From contig JAFWHO010000001.1 in assembly GCA_017515105.1 (NCBI GenBank), positions 62,001 through 126,000 on the forward strand: a DNA stretch of 64,000 nt, in the 5' to 3' direction. The position numbers and the translations under genes are program-made. Origin of the DNA: Candidatus Saccharimonadota bacterium (lineage in GTDB: Bacteria > Patescibacteriota > Saccharimonadia > Saccharimonadales > Saccharimonadaceae). The notes under the pieces are model-generated. The model worked only from the letters and a program-made list of their open reading frames with translations. It had not been told where the DNA came from and ran no database searches. Positions 8,347 through 17,651 of this stretch are shown here, piece after piece. The first letter of the stretch is position 1; each line of letters opens with the position of its first letter.

Positions 8347-10749
8347 CTATCTAATAGCTTCTTCAACCGCTTTCGCCACCGCATCCCGATTCTCGGCAAT
8401 CAACTTCACCCTGGCCTCAATCTCTTTCAAGCCAATCGTAATCGCCCTAGTCACCGCCGTATCGCCAAGCATCGGCGAAAAGAATTCCTTATACAGTTCA
8501 AGCTCATCTTGAGTTCTTGCGATTCTCCCGATCAACATCGGATAATCACTCAAAGTTTTTTCGCCGCCGGTCTTCTTAATCAACTCCCAATTTTCTGTCA
8601 GCCACTTAAACGCCCCAGCACGCGCTTTCGGATTACGATAAAGGTACACAAATAAATGCAATTGGTCCTGAGACTTCACTATATCATACTTCCCAAGTAG
8701 CCCAAGCATTTTCTTGACCTGCGCCGCATCACGCGTAAGGCACGCCGCTGCCAAGTAATCAAACTTCACATCCGGATCAGCCACGTCCTTGTATTTCTTC
8801 AAATAATCATCGACCACCTCAGGCTGGAGATATGCCTTCGCGCAAAGAATATCACCCCGCACTTCCTTGTCCATCTTACTATAATCATCATCATACATCT
8901 CCGCAAGTCTAGCAAGTCTCTTCTTGTCTTCCGCAAAATAATCAAGCGCAAGCAAATTCGCCCTTAACCGAATCGTATCCTCATCATCACCCTCTCGCGT
9001 ACTAATACCAACTTCGTCCAACTTTCCATCCACAAGTTTTTGCACATATTTCTTCAACATTTTTTCTTCAGAAGATTCATCGTCAAAATATATCTTAAGA
9101 TTCGCAACCAACGCCGCCACCTTATTCCAAATTGCCGGAGCTGATTCGTCCTTAAATTGAATGAGGAGCGGCACTAAACTCGCCGAACTCTTGAGCCCTG
9201 ACTTCGTGATCAAATCGCGATCAATCAAAAGTCGCAACTTTTCCTCTAGGCCCAGTTTATCAAAACCAGCCAACCTCTCATTAAATTCGTCATCCGACAA
9301 ATCTAGAACATAATGCCCACTCATATCTTCCGTGATCTCCGGCAAAGGCCAATCCGATTTTTTCATCGGCCCATCCAACAAAAATCTCTTTTGCTCAAAT
9401 TTACGAAAATTATCACCAAGGTTCGTAATCACCGGATACCCAGGCTTATCAATAAACGCATGCATCAACTTACCCGGATCAAACTCCGCATAAGGTTTCA
9501 AGGCCTTCCACAAATCGTCCCCCACCGTATTTCCATACTTATGCTTCTCAAAGTAATCGACCAGACCCTTGCAGAAATTCTCCCAACCCATCAATCTAAT
9601 CAACATCAACATCAGTCTAGCGCCCTTGGCATATACAATCGCCCCATCAAACAAAGTAGCAATTTCCGCCGGGTCCGATACATCCTGGTGTACCGACTGC
9701 ACGTCAGTATAAGCATCACGCATCAACGCCGCATACGCATCGCCAGTAAAGAATCCTTCAAAAATCTTATATTCTGGATGAATGTGATCCACCGCATAAT
9801 ATTCCATCACGCTCGCAAACGATTCATTTAACCACAAATCATCCCACCATTCCATCGTCACAAGATCACCAAACCATTGATGCGACAATTCATGCGCCAC
9901 AGTAAGGGCAACACTCTTCCGCGTCCCAAGCGTTGCAACTTTTGAAACGAGCATCATAGATTCTCGATAAGTAACCAACCCCCAGTTCTCCATTGCCCCA
10001 GCTTCAAAATCCGGCAAAGCAATTTGATCAAGCTTTTCCAATGGATACGGCACACCAAAATTATCATCATAAAATTCTAAACTTTTCGCTGCAATCTCAT
10101 TCGCAAAATCCACTGTATCAATATCCTGCGCCAGCGAACAATAAGTCGTAATTTCCACTCCATGATCATTTTTCACGGTCTTGCCATGGAAGCGTCCAAT
10201 TACCCACGCGAGTAAATACGTACTCATCCTCGGCGTCGGCTGAAATGTAGTAGTTGATAAACCATTCGACGCATCCCGCGAGTCAATCTTCGGCATATTA
10301 GACAACACCGTATCAGCACTATCTGTCGTAATGGCAAGTTCAAATACCGCCTTCGCCGCTGGCTCATCAATACAAGGAAACGCTTCCCTCGCATAATGAC
10401 TTTCAAACTGTGTCGCCACAATCGTCTCTTTCTTACCCTTATACTCATAAGTAGAAAGATACGCCCCCTCCATGTTTTCATTCAGTTTACCATTATAATA
10501 TATAGTGATTTCAGCTTCCCCAGTCTCACATTCAAAAATCTCAAGAACCTCACCATTAGCTTTGAACTCGGCCTTAGCGCCATTCACCAAAACATCCGTA
10601 ATATCAAGTTTCACAGCATGGAATTTCACAGTCTCTTCTACAACTTTACCAGTCACAACCACAGTGCCACCAATCGTTTTCTCAAACTTATCAATCGCAA
10701 TATCCAACTGGTATTTTTCTGGCACAAAATAATTCAACAATCTTTCCAT
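8347..10749 (-). CDS. M1 family zinc aminopeptidase
   Basis: 800 aa metallo-aminopeptidase that removes N-terminal residues from peptides. The exopeptidase motif GAMEN is near residue 251; the zinc site is HELSH (H286, E287, H290) with the third ligand in NESF (E309), the HExxH-18-E spacing of gluzincins. The N-terminal beta domain and C-terminal ERAP1-like helical domain are both present, so it is full length. No signal peptide is seen, so it is probably cytoplasmic and feeds amino acids from peptides, useful in an organism with little biosynthesis. It follows ftsH by 20 bp on the same strand with AAAGGA before the ATG, so the two form a proteolysis operon. Confidence 0.92.
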   Translation of the reverse strand: MERLLNYFVPEKYQLDIAIDKFEKTIGGTVVVTGKVVEETVKFHAVKLDITDVLVNGAKAEFKANGEVLEIFECETGEAEITIYYNGKLNENMEGAYLSTYEYKGKKETIVATQFESHYAREAFPCIDEPAAKAVFELAITTDSADTVLSNMPKIDSRDASNGLSTTTFQPTPRMSTYLLAWVIGRFHGKTVKNDHGVEITTYCSLAQDIDTVDFANEIAAKSLEFYDDNFGVPYPLEKLDQIALPDFEAGAMENWGLVTYRESMMLVSKVATLGTRKSVALTVAHELSHQWFGDLVTMEWWDDLWLNESFASVMEYYAVDHIHPEYKIFEGFFTGDAYAALMRDAYTDVQSVHQDVSDPAEIATLFDGAIVYAKGARLMLMLIRLMGWENFCKGLVDYFEKHKYGNTVGDDLWKALKPYAEFDPGKLMHAFIDKPGYPVITNLGDNFRKFEQKRFLLDGPMKKSDWPLPEITEDMSGHYVLDLSDDEFNERLAGFDKLGLEEKLRLLIDRDLITKSGLKSSASLVPLLIQFKDESAPAIWNKVAALVANLKIYFDDESSEEKMLKKYVQKLVDGKLDEVGISTREGDDEDTIRLRANLLALDYFAEDKKRLARLAEMYDDDYSKMDKEVRGDILCAKAYLQPEVVDDYLKKYKDVADPDVKFDYLAAACLTRDAAQVKKMLGLLGKYDIVKSQDQLHLFVYLYRNPKARAGAFKWLTENWELIKKTGGEKTLSDYPMLIGRIARTQDELELYKEFFSPMLGDTAVTRAITIGLKEIEARVKLIAENRDAVAKAVEEAIR

Positions 10750-10769
10750 CCCGTTTCCTTTCTATTATT

Positions 10770-12686
10770 TTAATGTAGTTTAGCAGCCGCAGGTAGTTTT
10801 GCCGACTTCAAAATCGGTTCTAGCTCAGCTTCTTCCAAAGATTCACGCGCCAATAACTCGGCAGCCAATTTATCAAGCACAGCTTTATTCGCTTTCAGAA
10901 CAATCTCAGCGCGATTCGCTGCTTCGTCCGACAACTTGCGAATCTCCGCATCAATCAATTCTGATGTTTTTTCTGAATATGGCTTACCGGTCGTAATTGT
11001 ATAATAACCAGTCTCTTCGCCAGGGAAAACAATATTGCGAAGATTGGCCCCCATTCCCTCTTCCACAATCATCGATTTCGCGAGCGTCGCCACGTTCTTA
11101 AGATCAGACGATGCACCGGTAGTAATCGCATCTTTACCAAATATCAATTTCTCCGCGACACGTCCACCCATCGCCCGCGCCAAAATATCTTTAAGATCAT
11201 AAATACTCTTGTAGCTACGGTCTTCTGGTGGCAAGAACCAAGTTACCCCGCCAGTAGATCCACGTGGAATAATCGTCACCTTATGCACCGGATCAGAATC
11301 AGGCAGCACATGCCCCACAATCGCGTGGCCCGCTTCGTGATAAGCTGTTATTTTACGCTCTTTTTCATTCATTACCTTGGACTTTCTCTCGGGCCCAATC
11401 GCAACTTTTTCAAATGCCTCAACGACATCCTTGTTCGAAACCGCCTTGTGGCCTTCCCTTGCCGCCGTAATTGCTGCTTCGTTTGCAATATTTGCAAGAT
11501 CCGCGCCAGACGACCCAGCCGTCTTCTTAGCGAGAGCTTCAAGGTCCACATCGGCTTCCACAGGCTTGCCCTTAAAGTGTACTTTCAAAATCTCTAGACG
11601 GTCTTTTCTTTCCGGCAAAGTTACATTTATGTGCCTATCAAATCTTCCTGGGCGAAGCAAAGCTTTATCGAGCATATCAACACGGTTAGTCGCCGCCATC
11701 ACAATCACACCAGAATCATTGTCAAAACCATCCATCTCCACCAAAATCTGGTTCAAAGTCTGCTCGTCTTCACGGCCAGCTCCACCGCGCGCATCACGCT
11801 TGTGTGCCACTGCATCGATCTCATCGATAAATATAATAGATGGCGCATTCTTCTTAGCCTTGCTAAACAAATCACGCACCCGGCTAGCGCCCACGCCTAC
11901 AAACATTTCCGCAAATTCCGAACCCGAAATTGAGAAGAATGGCACATTTGCCTCACCGGCCACCGCTCGCGCCATCAAAGTTTTACCTGTACCAGGATCA
12001 CCAGCAAGCAGCACGCCACGTGGAATCTTCGCGCCAAGCTTTTCGTACTTCTTTGGACTCTTCAAGAAATCAACAATCTCGGTCAAATCCTGCTTCGCAG
12101 CTTCATTACCAGCCACGTCTTTAAATGTAACTTTCTTCTTATCTGGCCCATAAAGCTTCGCCTTGGATTTCCCAAAAGCCATCGACTGATTATTGGCCGA
12201 AGTAGCTTGCCTCATCATCCAAGAGAAGAAAACCACGATCGCAATAATCGGAAGCACCGTAAGCGCCACATCAAGCACGATCCCCCATACATTACTATCT
12301 TCCTTGTATTCAATCACTGGATACTTGGCTTCACATTCAGTTAAAGCATCGCCTTCAAGACCTTCGCAATGGTTTACGAGGCCTTGATCATACAAAGTCC
12401 CCGACCCATCTTTGCGCGACGTCTCGGTCGGCTGATCTTTATCTTTTAGAGTGATATCAAGATTCTGGCCGGTCACGGTAATTTTTGCAATGTTACCATT
12501 TGGGTCGTTTGCACGTCTAATCACATCCGAAATCGGCACTTCGTCCTTCTTTACATTAGTACCGTTCATACCGGTTATCAAAAAAGCACCAAAACATGCG
12601 ATTATCAATATAAACAGAAAACTCCGAATCATATTAGAAGCGTTTTTATTGTTTTTTTGCTGCATAGGCTTCGTTTTATCTGCCAC
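10770..12686 (-). CDS. ftsH: ATP-dependent zinc metalloprotease FtsH
   Basis: 638 aa membrane-bound AAA+ protease for quality control of membrane and short-lived proteins. There are two N-terminal membrane segments (about residues 20-40 and 135-157) around a small external domain, Walker A GDPGTGKT near 228, Walker B IIFIDEID, the SRH region LLRPGRFDRH, and the protease zinc motif HEAGH at 450-454. The start is a GTG at 12686, chosen because AGGAG lies 8 nt upstream. It is followed after 20 bp by the M1 aminopeptidase gene, which could finish peptides released by FtsH. Confidence 0.96.
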   Translation of the reverse strand: MADKTKPMQQKNNKNASNMIRSFLFILIIACFGAFLITGMNGTNVKKDEVPISDVIRRANDPNGNIAKITVTGQNLDITLKDKDQPTETSRKDGSGTLYDQGLVNHCEGLEGDALTECEAKYPVIEYKEDSNVWGIVLDVALTVLPIIAIVVFFSWMMRQATSANNQSMAFGKSKAKLYGPDKKKVTFKDVAGNEAAKQDLTEIVDFLKSPKKYEKLGAKIPRGVLLAGDPGTGKTLMARAVAGEANVPFFSISGSEFAEMFVGVGASRVRDLFSKAKKNAPSIIFIDEIDAVAHKRDARGGAGREDEQTLNQILVEMDGFDNDSGVIVMAATNRVDMLDKALLRPGRFDRHINVTLPERKDRLEILKVHFKGKPVEADVDLEALAKKTAGSSGADLANIANEAAITAAREGHKAVSNKDVVEAFEKVAIGPERKSKVMNEKERKITAYHEAGHAIVGHVLPDSDPVHKVTIIPRGSTGGVTWFLPPEDRSYKSIYDLKDILARAMGGRVAEKLIFGKDAITTGASSDLKNVATLAKSMIVEEGMGANLRNIVFPGEETGYYTITTGKPYSEKTSELIDAEIRKLSDEAANRAEIVLKANKAVLDKLAAELLARESLEEAELEPILKSAKLPAAAKLH

Positions 12687-12748
12687 TTGTATATCTCCTT
12701 ATATCTTTCCATTTTACCATGTAATTACTATTCTTCCAATAAAAAAAA

Positions 12749-12824
12749 TGGTCTGGGTGATCAGACTTGAACTGACGACCTCAGCGTCCCGAACGCTGCG
12801 CGCTACCAACTGCGCCACACCCAG
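12749..12824 (-). tRNA. tRNA-Pro(CGG)
   Basis: Cloverleaf with C1-G72 acceptor pair (CTGGGTG/CACCCAG), usual for bacterial tRNA-Pro, anticodon loop TTCGGGA, encoded CCA. Confidence 0.93.
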
Positions 12825-12831
12825 CCAAAAA

Positions 12832-12907
12832 TGGTCTGGGTGACAGGACTTGAACCTGCGACCTCGACTTCCCAAAAGTCGCGCGCTACCAACTGTGCTA
12901 CACCCAG
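12832..12907 (-). tRNA. tRNA-Pro(TGG)
   Basis: Same acceptor stem as its neighbour, anticodon loop TTTGGGA, encoded CCA. Separated from tRNA-Pro(CGG) by 7 bp, so co-transcribed. Confidence 0.94.
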
Positions 12908-12931
12908 ATACAACTATTATACCATACTTTT

Positions 12932-12940
12932 GTGATATAA
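12932..12940 (+). promoter_or_regulatory. Extended -10 (TGATATAAT) for tRNA-Pro(GGG)
   Basis: TGATATAAT ends 12 nt before the mature tRNA 5' end; no good -35 is seen. Confidence 0.6.
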
Positions 12941-12952
12941 TAAACAAAAGAT

Positions 12953-13029
12953 CGGGGCTTGGCGCAGCCTGGTAGCGCGCACGCATGGGGTGCGTGAGGT
13001 CAGGAGTTCAAATCTCCTAGCCCCGACCA
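12953..13029 (+). tRNA. tRNA-Pro(GGG)
   Basis: C1-G72 acceptor (CGGGGCT/AGCCCCG), anticodon loop ATGGGGT, encoded CCA. Position 32 is A, unusual but compatible. Divergent from the other two proline tRNAs. Confidence 0.93.
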
Positions 13030-13043
13030 TTTTTTTATTTCAT

Positions 13044-16000
13044 CTAAACTATATGAACATCCTGCGGCTTAGGCGCTGTCCACTTTTCGGCATCAGCTGG
13101 ATTAGCATGAATAGTGCCATTTATGACGTTCTGACCCGCAAGTAGCTTCTCGGCGTCCGCCCTAAACTTCGCTACTGCATCTTCGACGGTTGGACTACCG
13201 TTACAAATCGTCGCAATATCAGTCTTGCCGTCAGCAATCGCGCCAAGCATTATCTTCTTATCACCAGAAATATTCGGATTCTTTGCTAAAATATCCTGAG
13301 CAATCTGTTTATTGATTTTCCCGGTTGCAATCATTGCACCCATACTATCGCCAGACAGCTTCATCATATCTTCAGGCTTAACATCCTTAAGATCAATGTG
13401 TTGGCTCGCATACTCTCCTAGCTTACCAAGTTTACAACTTCTACCGTTTTCATCCGTACCACCTCTTTGCACATACTGTCCCAGCTCGTAATCCGTCGCA
13501 AGAAAACCACTTCCATACTGACTATGCATCTTCTCAAGCACACCTCGCAATGAGCCGTCTTTCTCCAGTTTATCAAAACCACCAGAGTTTAATGCATCCC
13601 GAATGATGCCCGCGATGTCCTTCTCTTTTACGGTACCAGAGGCAACCACAGCAGCAACCGCCGCCTCAAGATCAGCGGCTCCCTTACCAGCAGCTTTCAA
13701 TATCTGCTGCTCAGCATAATCCTTACTATTTAATTCGGGATTCTTGGCCACATCGTAAGCCCTCCCAGCGTTCGCTAATGTCTTTCTAGCATCAATGTTC
13801 TCTTGTCTTAACGCCTCAGCTTTATTCACATATCCAGCATAAGATTTAGACCACCCAGACCCACGTGCAACCGCCCCGACAATTCCACCAGAGCTTGCCA
13901 ATTTATTCTTCAAATTACCCTTCCAATTCAAACGACCCTTCTTCTCACTATATCCTGCCTTAACTTTAGCTCTGCGCTCCAAACCACGTCTTTGTGCATT
14001 CTTATAACCTTCACTGTTTCTAAGCTTGCTCGTAGCGCCACTTCTCGCAGTCCTGCCAAGACCACCCAGTTTGTCGCCCAGCTTTCCCATCGCTGAGAAC
14101 GAACCTTTCAAGACTGTCGGGATAAAGAACACTGGCACAATACCCACGATCATCGCTGTGAATGCATTCAAAAATCCGCCACCCGCGAAGTTTGCGGAAA
14201 GGAGAAGCCTAGACACATAGTTACCACCGCCAACCAACAAACCACAAATCGGATAAACAAGCAACAGCCCTTGGAACAGTTTCCACCACTTGTCAAACAG
14301 CTTCTTCGTATTAGGAAGCATATAGGCTGCAACCACCAAAGGAGATACCACAATCAGCACCACGATCGCCGCTTCCCTCACTGCGAGTAATACAAACAAG
14401 AAGAAAATCGAAACAGCCACACCAAGCGCAGCAACAAGTAACGACAAAACTATTGCTGGATTATTCCAGACAGCCCCAACCATCACCACCAAAGCACCAA
14501 TTACCGCCACAGTCACTAGCCCACCATCACTACTTTGTTCCAAAGCAAGAGCGGATCCGTCACTACTCGTCGCATCAGGAATGCTCAACGTCGGCGGACC
14601 AGACGTAGCTAACCCATCGAACATCGACCTCAGACCATTACCAAGGATGTTAGACAAATCTACAAAAAGGATACAAATCAAATATGACAAATTAATCAAA
14701 ATCGCAGCCACAATAAGCTTTGGCAAAATCTTCTTAATGCCATAATTATCGATACCAACACCAGTTAGTTGCGAGAATATAACTACTAGCAAGAGAATAA
14801 TAAATAGCGTGTTCGCAATATTTCGGAAGTTCTCCCATCCTGCCCTTATACCGTCAGTTCCACCAGTAAATAACTTTGGGTCCACACGTAAGCTAGGCTC
14901 CACATAATTCTCATACACACCCGTGGCTGCATTACCCAACCAGCGCATCACCGGACACACAATCCACCCAAGTGACGAAGTCCCACCCGAATTATCACAA
15001 GTCATCTGTACCTTATCACCAGGATCGCCAACAGACCCCGCAACCGCATCGCCTACCGAAGGCATCTCTTTCAACTCATCTTTGGTATAAGTCGCGTCTT
15101 TAAGCCACTTAATCACACTCTTCAATGTCACCGACTTAATAACTGGAGCACTGCTACTCTTTTCGCTTTGGACATTTACTTCAATCCCGTCCGGGTCTTT
15201 TCCATTAAAGTCCACGTAACAATTCTCATTCATCTTTCCGCTATCATCCTTCAATCTTACCGGAACATAGCCTTCAGTTGATTCCGGATCACAGGAAATC
15301 CTCCCACCTGCCGCTCTATTCAAATAATACAAATAAAGAGAATATCTCTCCGAAGCGGACAGATAAACCCCTTCCATCCCATTATTAAACCCACCCAAAT
15401 TATTAACTGCAGCCACCAAAGACGCAGTGGTTCTTACATATGAATAATCATCTCCTTCGTCAGTAACGATATAATCACCAGACTGGGGGAAACTGTATCT
15501 CGTAGTCGCCGAAACAAACCCATACCCACACGTCTTCGTCCATTTCAAATTTCTCGTCAATACATTCTTTAAGTTGTTAACCGTATCATTGAAAGTAGCA
15601 CCAATCGGGATCGTTTTTATCCCGGCGCTAGGTTCCTCCATAACACAGTTCTCAGTCGCAACTGCCTTTACGCCGGCAGTTATCGTCTTGGCATTATTGT
15701 CGACATTGACTTCAAAGGCAAAATTCGCACCGCCTCCATTGCTTTCATATTTACCATTCTTATAAACAATAAGCGGCGGCGATATCGTATTTGTATACGT
15801 ATTCATTTCCTGTACGACATTTATCTGAATTGAATTACTAGTATTATTACTAGGAGTCTTTTGATAACCCAGTTTACTTAGAAGCCCAAAAATCTGCTCC
15901 CCACCCGCAGTCCATTTCGTCTCGCCGTTCAACGCAGAATAGCTAAGTAACCCCTTGTTCGAAATATTGTTACTGCCCATGAACATTTCGTTACAACTTA

Positions 16001-16301
16001 TCTTCTTATTCGAGTCTACACCACCATAGTTATAAGATGGCAAACTCATCGTCCGCGTCTTCGCACCACTGCTATCAAAAACAGACGACGCAACGTAATT
16101 ATTCTTATTATTAGTAGATGAAAGGTTCTGAATGGTCGGAGCATTCTTGTCATATCCAACACAAGCAACATACTGCATCAATAACCATTTTTTCATTATC
16201 CTAGATTCATCAATAGCAGCAGATACATTCGAATTGAAGAAAAAAACACTAGATAATCCACTTAAAATCAGTGCAAGGATTAATATCTTTTTCTTCATCA
16301 T
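13044..16301 (-). CDS. VirB6/TrbL-like polytopic membrane protein with large exodomain
   Basis: 1085 aa. A signal peptide (residues 1-28) leads into an exported Asn/Ser-rich region to about 480 with several cysteines. Then comes a block of hydrophobic segments (about 489-730) beginning WENFRNIANTLFIILLLVVI, the pattern of VirB6/TrbL inner-membrane channel subunits of type IV secretion as found in Patescibacteria. A basic, helical cytoplasmic tail of ~350 aa follows (RRGLERRAKVKAGYSEKKGR). It overlaps the stop of the preceding gene (ATGA at 16298-16301) and has GAGGAGG before the ATG, so the two are translationally coupled. No VirB4, VirD4 or relaxase is in the window. DNA uptake or effector export are possible roles; neither is shown. 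Confidence 0.7.
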   Translation of the reverse strand: MMKKKILILALILSGLSSVFFFNSNVSAAIDESRIMKKWLLMQYVACVGYDKNAPTIQNLSSTNNKNNYVASSVFDSSGAKTRTMSLPSYNYGGVDSNKKISCNEMFMGSNNISNKGLLSYSALNGETKWTAGGEQIFGLLSKLGYQKTPSNNTSNSIQINVVQEMNTYTNTISPPLIVYKNGKYESNGGGANFAFEVNVDNNAKTITAGVKAVATENCVMEEPSAGIKTIPIGATFNDTVNNLKNVLTRNLKWTKTCGYGFVSATTRYSFPQSGDYIVTDEGDDYSYVRTTASLVAAVNNLGGFNNGMEGVYLSASERYSLYLYYLNRAAGGRISCDPESTEGYVPVRLKDDSGKMNENCYVDFNGKDPDGIEVNVQSEKSSSAPVIKSVTLKSVIKWLKDATYTKDELKEMPSVGDAVAGSVGDPGDKVQMTCDNSGGTSSLGWIVCPVMRWLGNAATGVYENYVEPSLRVDPKLFTGGTDGIRAGWENFRNIANTLFIILLLVVIFSQLTGVGIDNYGIKKILPKLIVAAILINLSYLICILFVDLSNILGNGLRSMFDGLATSGPPTLSIPDATSSDGSALALEQSSDGGLVTVAVIGALVVMVGAVWNNPAIVLSLLVAALGVAVSIFFLFVLLAVREAAIVVLIVVSPLVVAAYMLPNTKKLFDKWWKLFQGLLLVYPICGLLVGGGNYVSRLLLSANFAGGGFLNAFTAMIVGIVPVFFIPTVLKGSFSAMGKLGDKLGGLGRTARSGATSKLRNSEGYKNAQRRGLERRAKVKAGYSEKKGRLNWKGNLKNKLASSGGIVGAVARGSGWSKSYAGYVNKAEALRQENIDARKTLANAGRAYDVAKNPELNSKDYAEQQILKAAGKGAADLEAAVAAVVASGTVKEKDIAGIIRDALNSGGFDKLEKDGSLRGVLEKMHSQYGSGFLATDYELGQYVQRGGTDENGRSCKLGKLGEYASQHIDLKDVKPEDMMKLSGDSMGAMIATGKINKQIAQDILAKNPNISGDKKIMLGAIADGKTDIATICNGSPTVEDAVAKFRADAEKLLAGQNVINGTIHANPADAEKWTAPKPQDVHIV

Positions 16302-17524
16302 TCAGCCTCCTCACTTTCTTGAACATCCGCATCAACCTGCCTGCCTTCATCTTCCCATTCGACGATCCCGTATATTTCATTATAGATATTTCGAAGACCC
16401 ACAAAAGCATCCTGTCTGATTATGTTTGTCGCATCAAGATAATTCATCAAATATTCATCGTTCTTCTGTGATTCTTCTTCCGTCAAAGCATAGCAATTAG
16501 TGTCTAAAGTATCAATCAAAGCACACCCAGCATTAATTGCTCTTTCAGCAAGATCAAGTTGAAATACGCTAAAATCCCGAGCCGAATTAAGATAAAACAA
16601 ATAATCGTTTGATATATTCTCATCACTAGTCGAAAATCTTCTATCAATCAACGCTACAACCTCGTTGCGACCACCACTAGCCAATAAGTCAGACATCTCT
16701 TTGGCGGTCATAATCCTCGCGTCCGGATACTTCTGGAAAAAGTCCGCCAAACTTTCAAGCATAAATTGGTTTTCACCATCATCTGGATAACTGTTTTTAA
16801 GCGCATCAAACTTTTTGTTTGCCTCTACGATATATTTAGTTAACGCCGCCTCATCATCCAACAAATTATCAAAATAAACGCTAAACTCACTTAGCTGATC
16901 CACTGTTACGTCATCGTTGCTATCCTCACCAAACATCACATAATTCGTATAATTATTGAAGTCACCTTTTAAGCCAGCTTGTCCTGCCTGGCCCCCACCA
17001 CCAGAACCAGAACCACCACTAAATACAATTCCAACTATTAGGCCCACTACAATCAAGACAACCAAAGCAATCAGCCCCCCGACCAAAAGCACCTTCTTCT
17101 GGTTCTGCTTTTGTCCCCCGCCAATCACAACGTCGCCAGCACCAGAGCTAATCGGCATCCCATTATTCACATTTGCTTGACTAAAAATTGCATTAGCCTG
17201 ACCAGGGCTCACATTCGCCTGCCCAAAAAACATATTAGTCTGGCCAACACCAGTAGCCGACTGTCCAGGAAAAGGTTGTGTCGCAGACATCGTAGGATTC
17301 GTCACATCGGTACCACTAACCATAGCCGCGCCAGGATTCGCGCCACCAACACCAACGGGCATACCGCTATTCGGGATACCGGCAGGTACACCATTCGCCG
17401 CACCATCACCAGCAGGCATCCCACTATTTGGAATACCACTCGGCACACCACCCGTCCCGGATACTGGATTGTCACCACCCGAGCTAAGGCTACCAAAAGA
17501 ATCATTATTCTGTGTTGGATCCAT
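16298..17524 (-). CDS. Single-pass membrane protein with Gly/Pro/Asn repeat N-terminus
   Basis: 408 aa, function not recognised. Residues 1-140 are low-complexity and contain degenerate repeats of GIPNSGMPxG and xxGQANxxxxQAN. A basic KQNQKK is followed by one membrane segment (about 146-168) and a glycine-rich linker. The remaining ~220 residues are acidic and helical with a few cysteines, probably outside. The first gene of an operon with the VirB6-like protein, with a 4-bp overlap, so it is probably part of the same envelope machine. The extended -10 TGGTATAAT ends 9 nt before the ATG. The repeats look like a flexible cytoplasmic tether. Confidence 0.65.
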   Translation of the reverse strand: MDPTQNNDSFGSLSSGGDNPVSGTGGVPSGIPNSGMPAGDGAANGVPAGIPNSGMPVGVGGANPGAAMVSGTDVTNPTMSATQPFPGQSATGVGQTNMFFGQANVSPGQANAIFSQANVNNGMPISSGAGDVVIGGGQKQNQKKVLLVGGLIALVVLIVVGLIVGIVFSGGSGSGGGGQAGQAGLKGDFNNYTNYVMFGEDSNDDVTVDQLSEFSVYFDNLLDDEAALTKYIVEANKKFDALKNSYPDDGENQFMLESLADFFQKYPDARIMTAKEMSDLLASGGRNEVVALIDRRFSTSDENISNDYLFYLNSARDFSVFQLDLAERAINAGCALIDTLDTNCYALTEEESQKNDEYLMNYLDATNIIRQDAFVGLRNIYNEIYGIVEWEDEGRQVDADVQESEEAE

Positions 17525-17580
17525 ATATAGTCCATTATACCATAACCATTTTCAGAAAAAGCAAAAAACTTTTCCACCAA

Positions 17581-17611
17581 AAAGCGACTAAGCAATATAC
17601 CTAGTCGCTTT
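17581..17611 (-). terminator. Intrinsic terminator downstream of the 17652 gene
   Basis: Stem AAAGCGACTA / TAGTCGCTTT with an 11-nt loop, followed on the minus strand by TTTTTGG. Confidence 0.7.
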
Positions 17612-17651
17612 TCTTTGAGGCCACCCAGACCACCCGGTGAAGCGGTCAATC

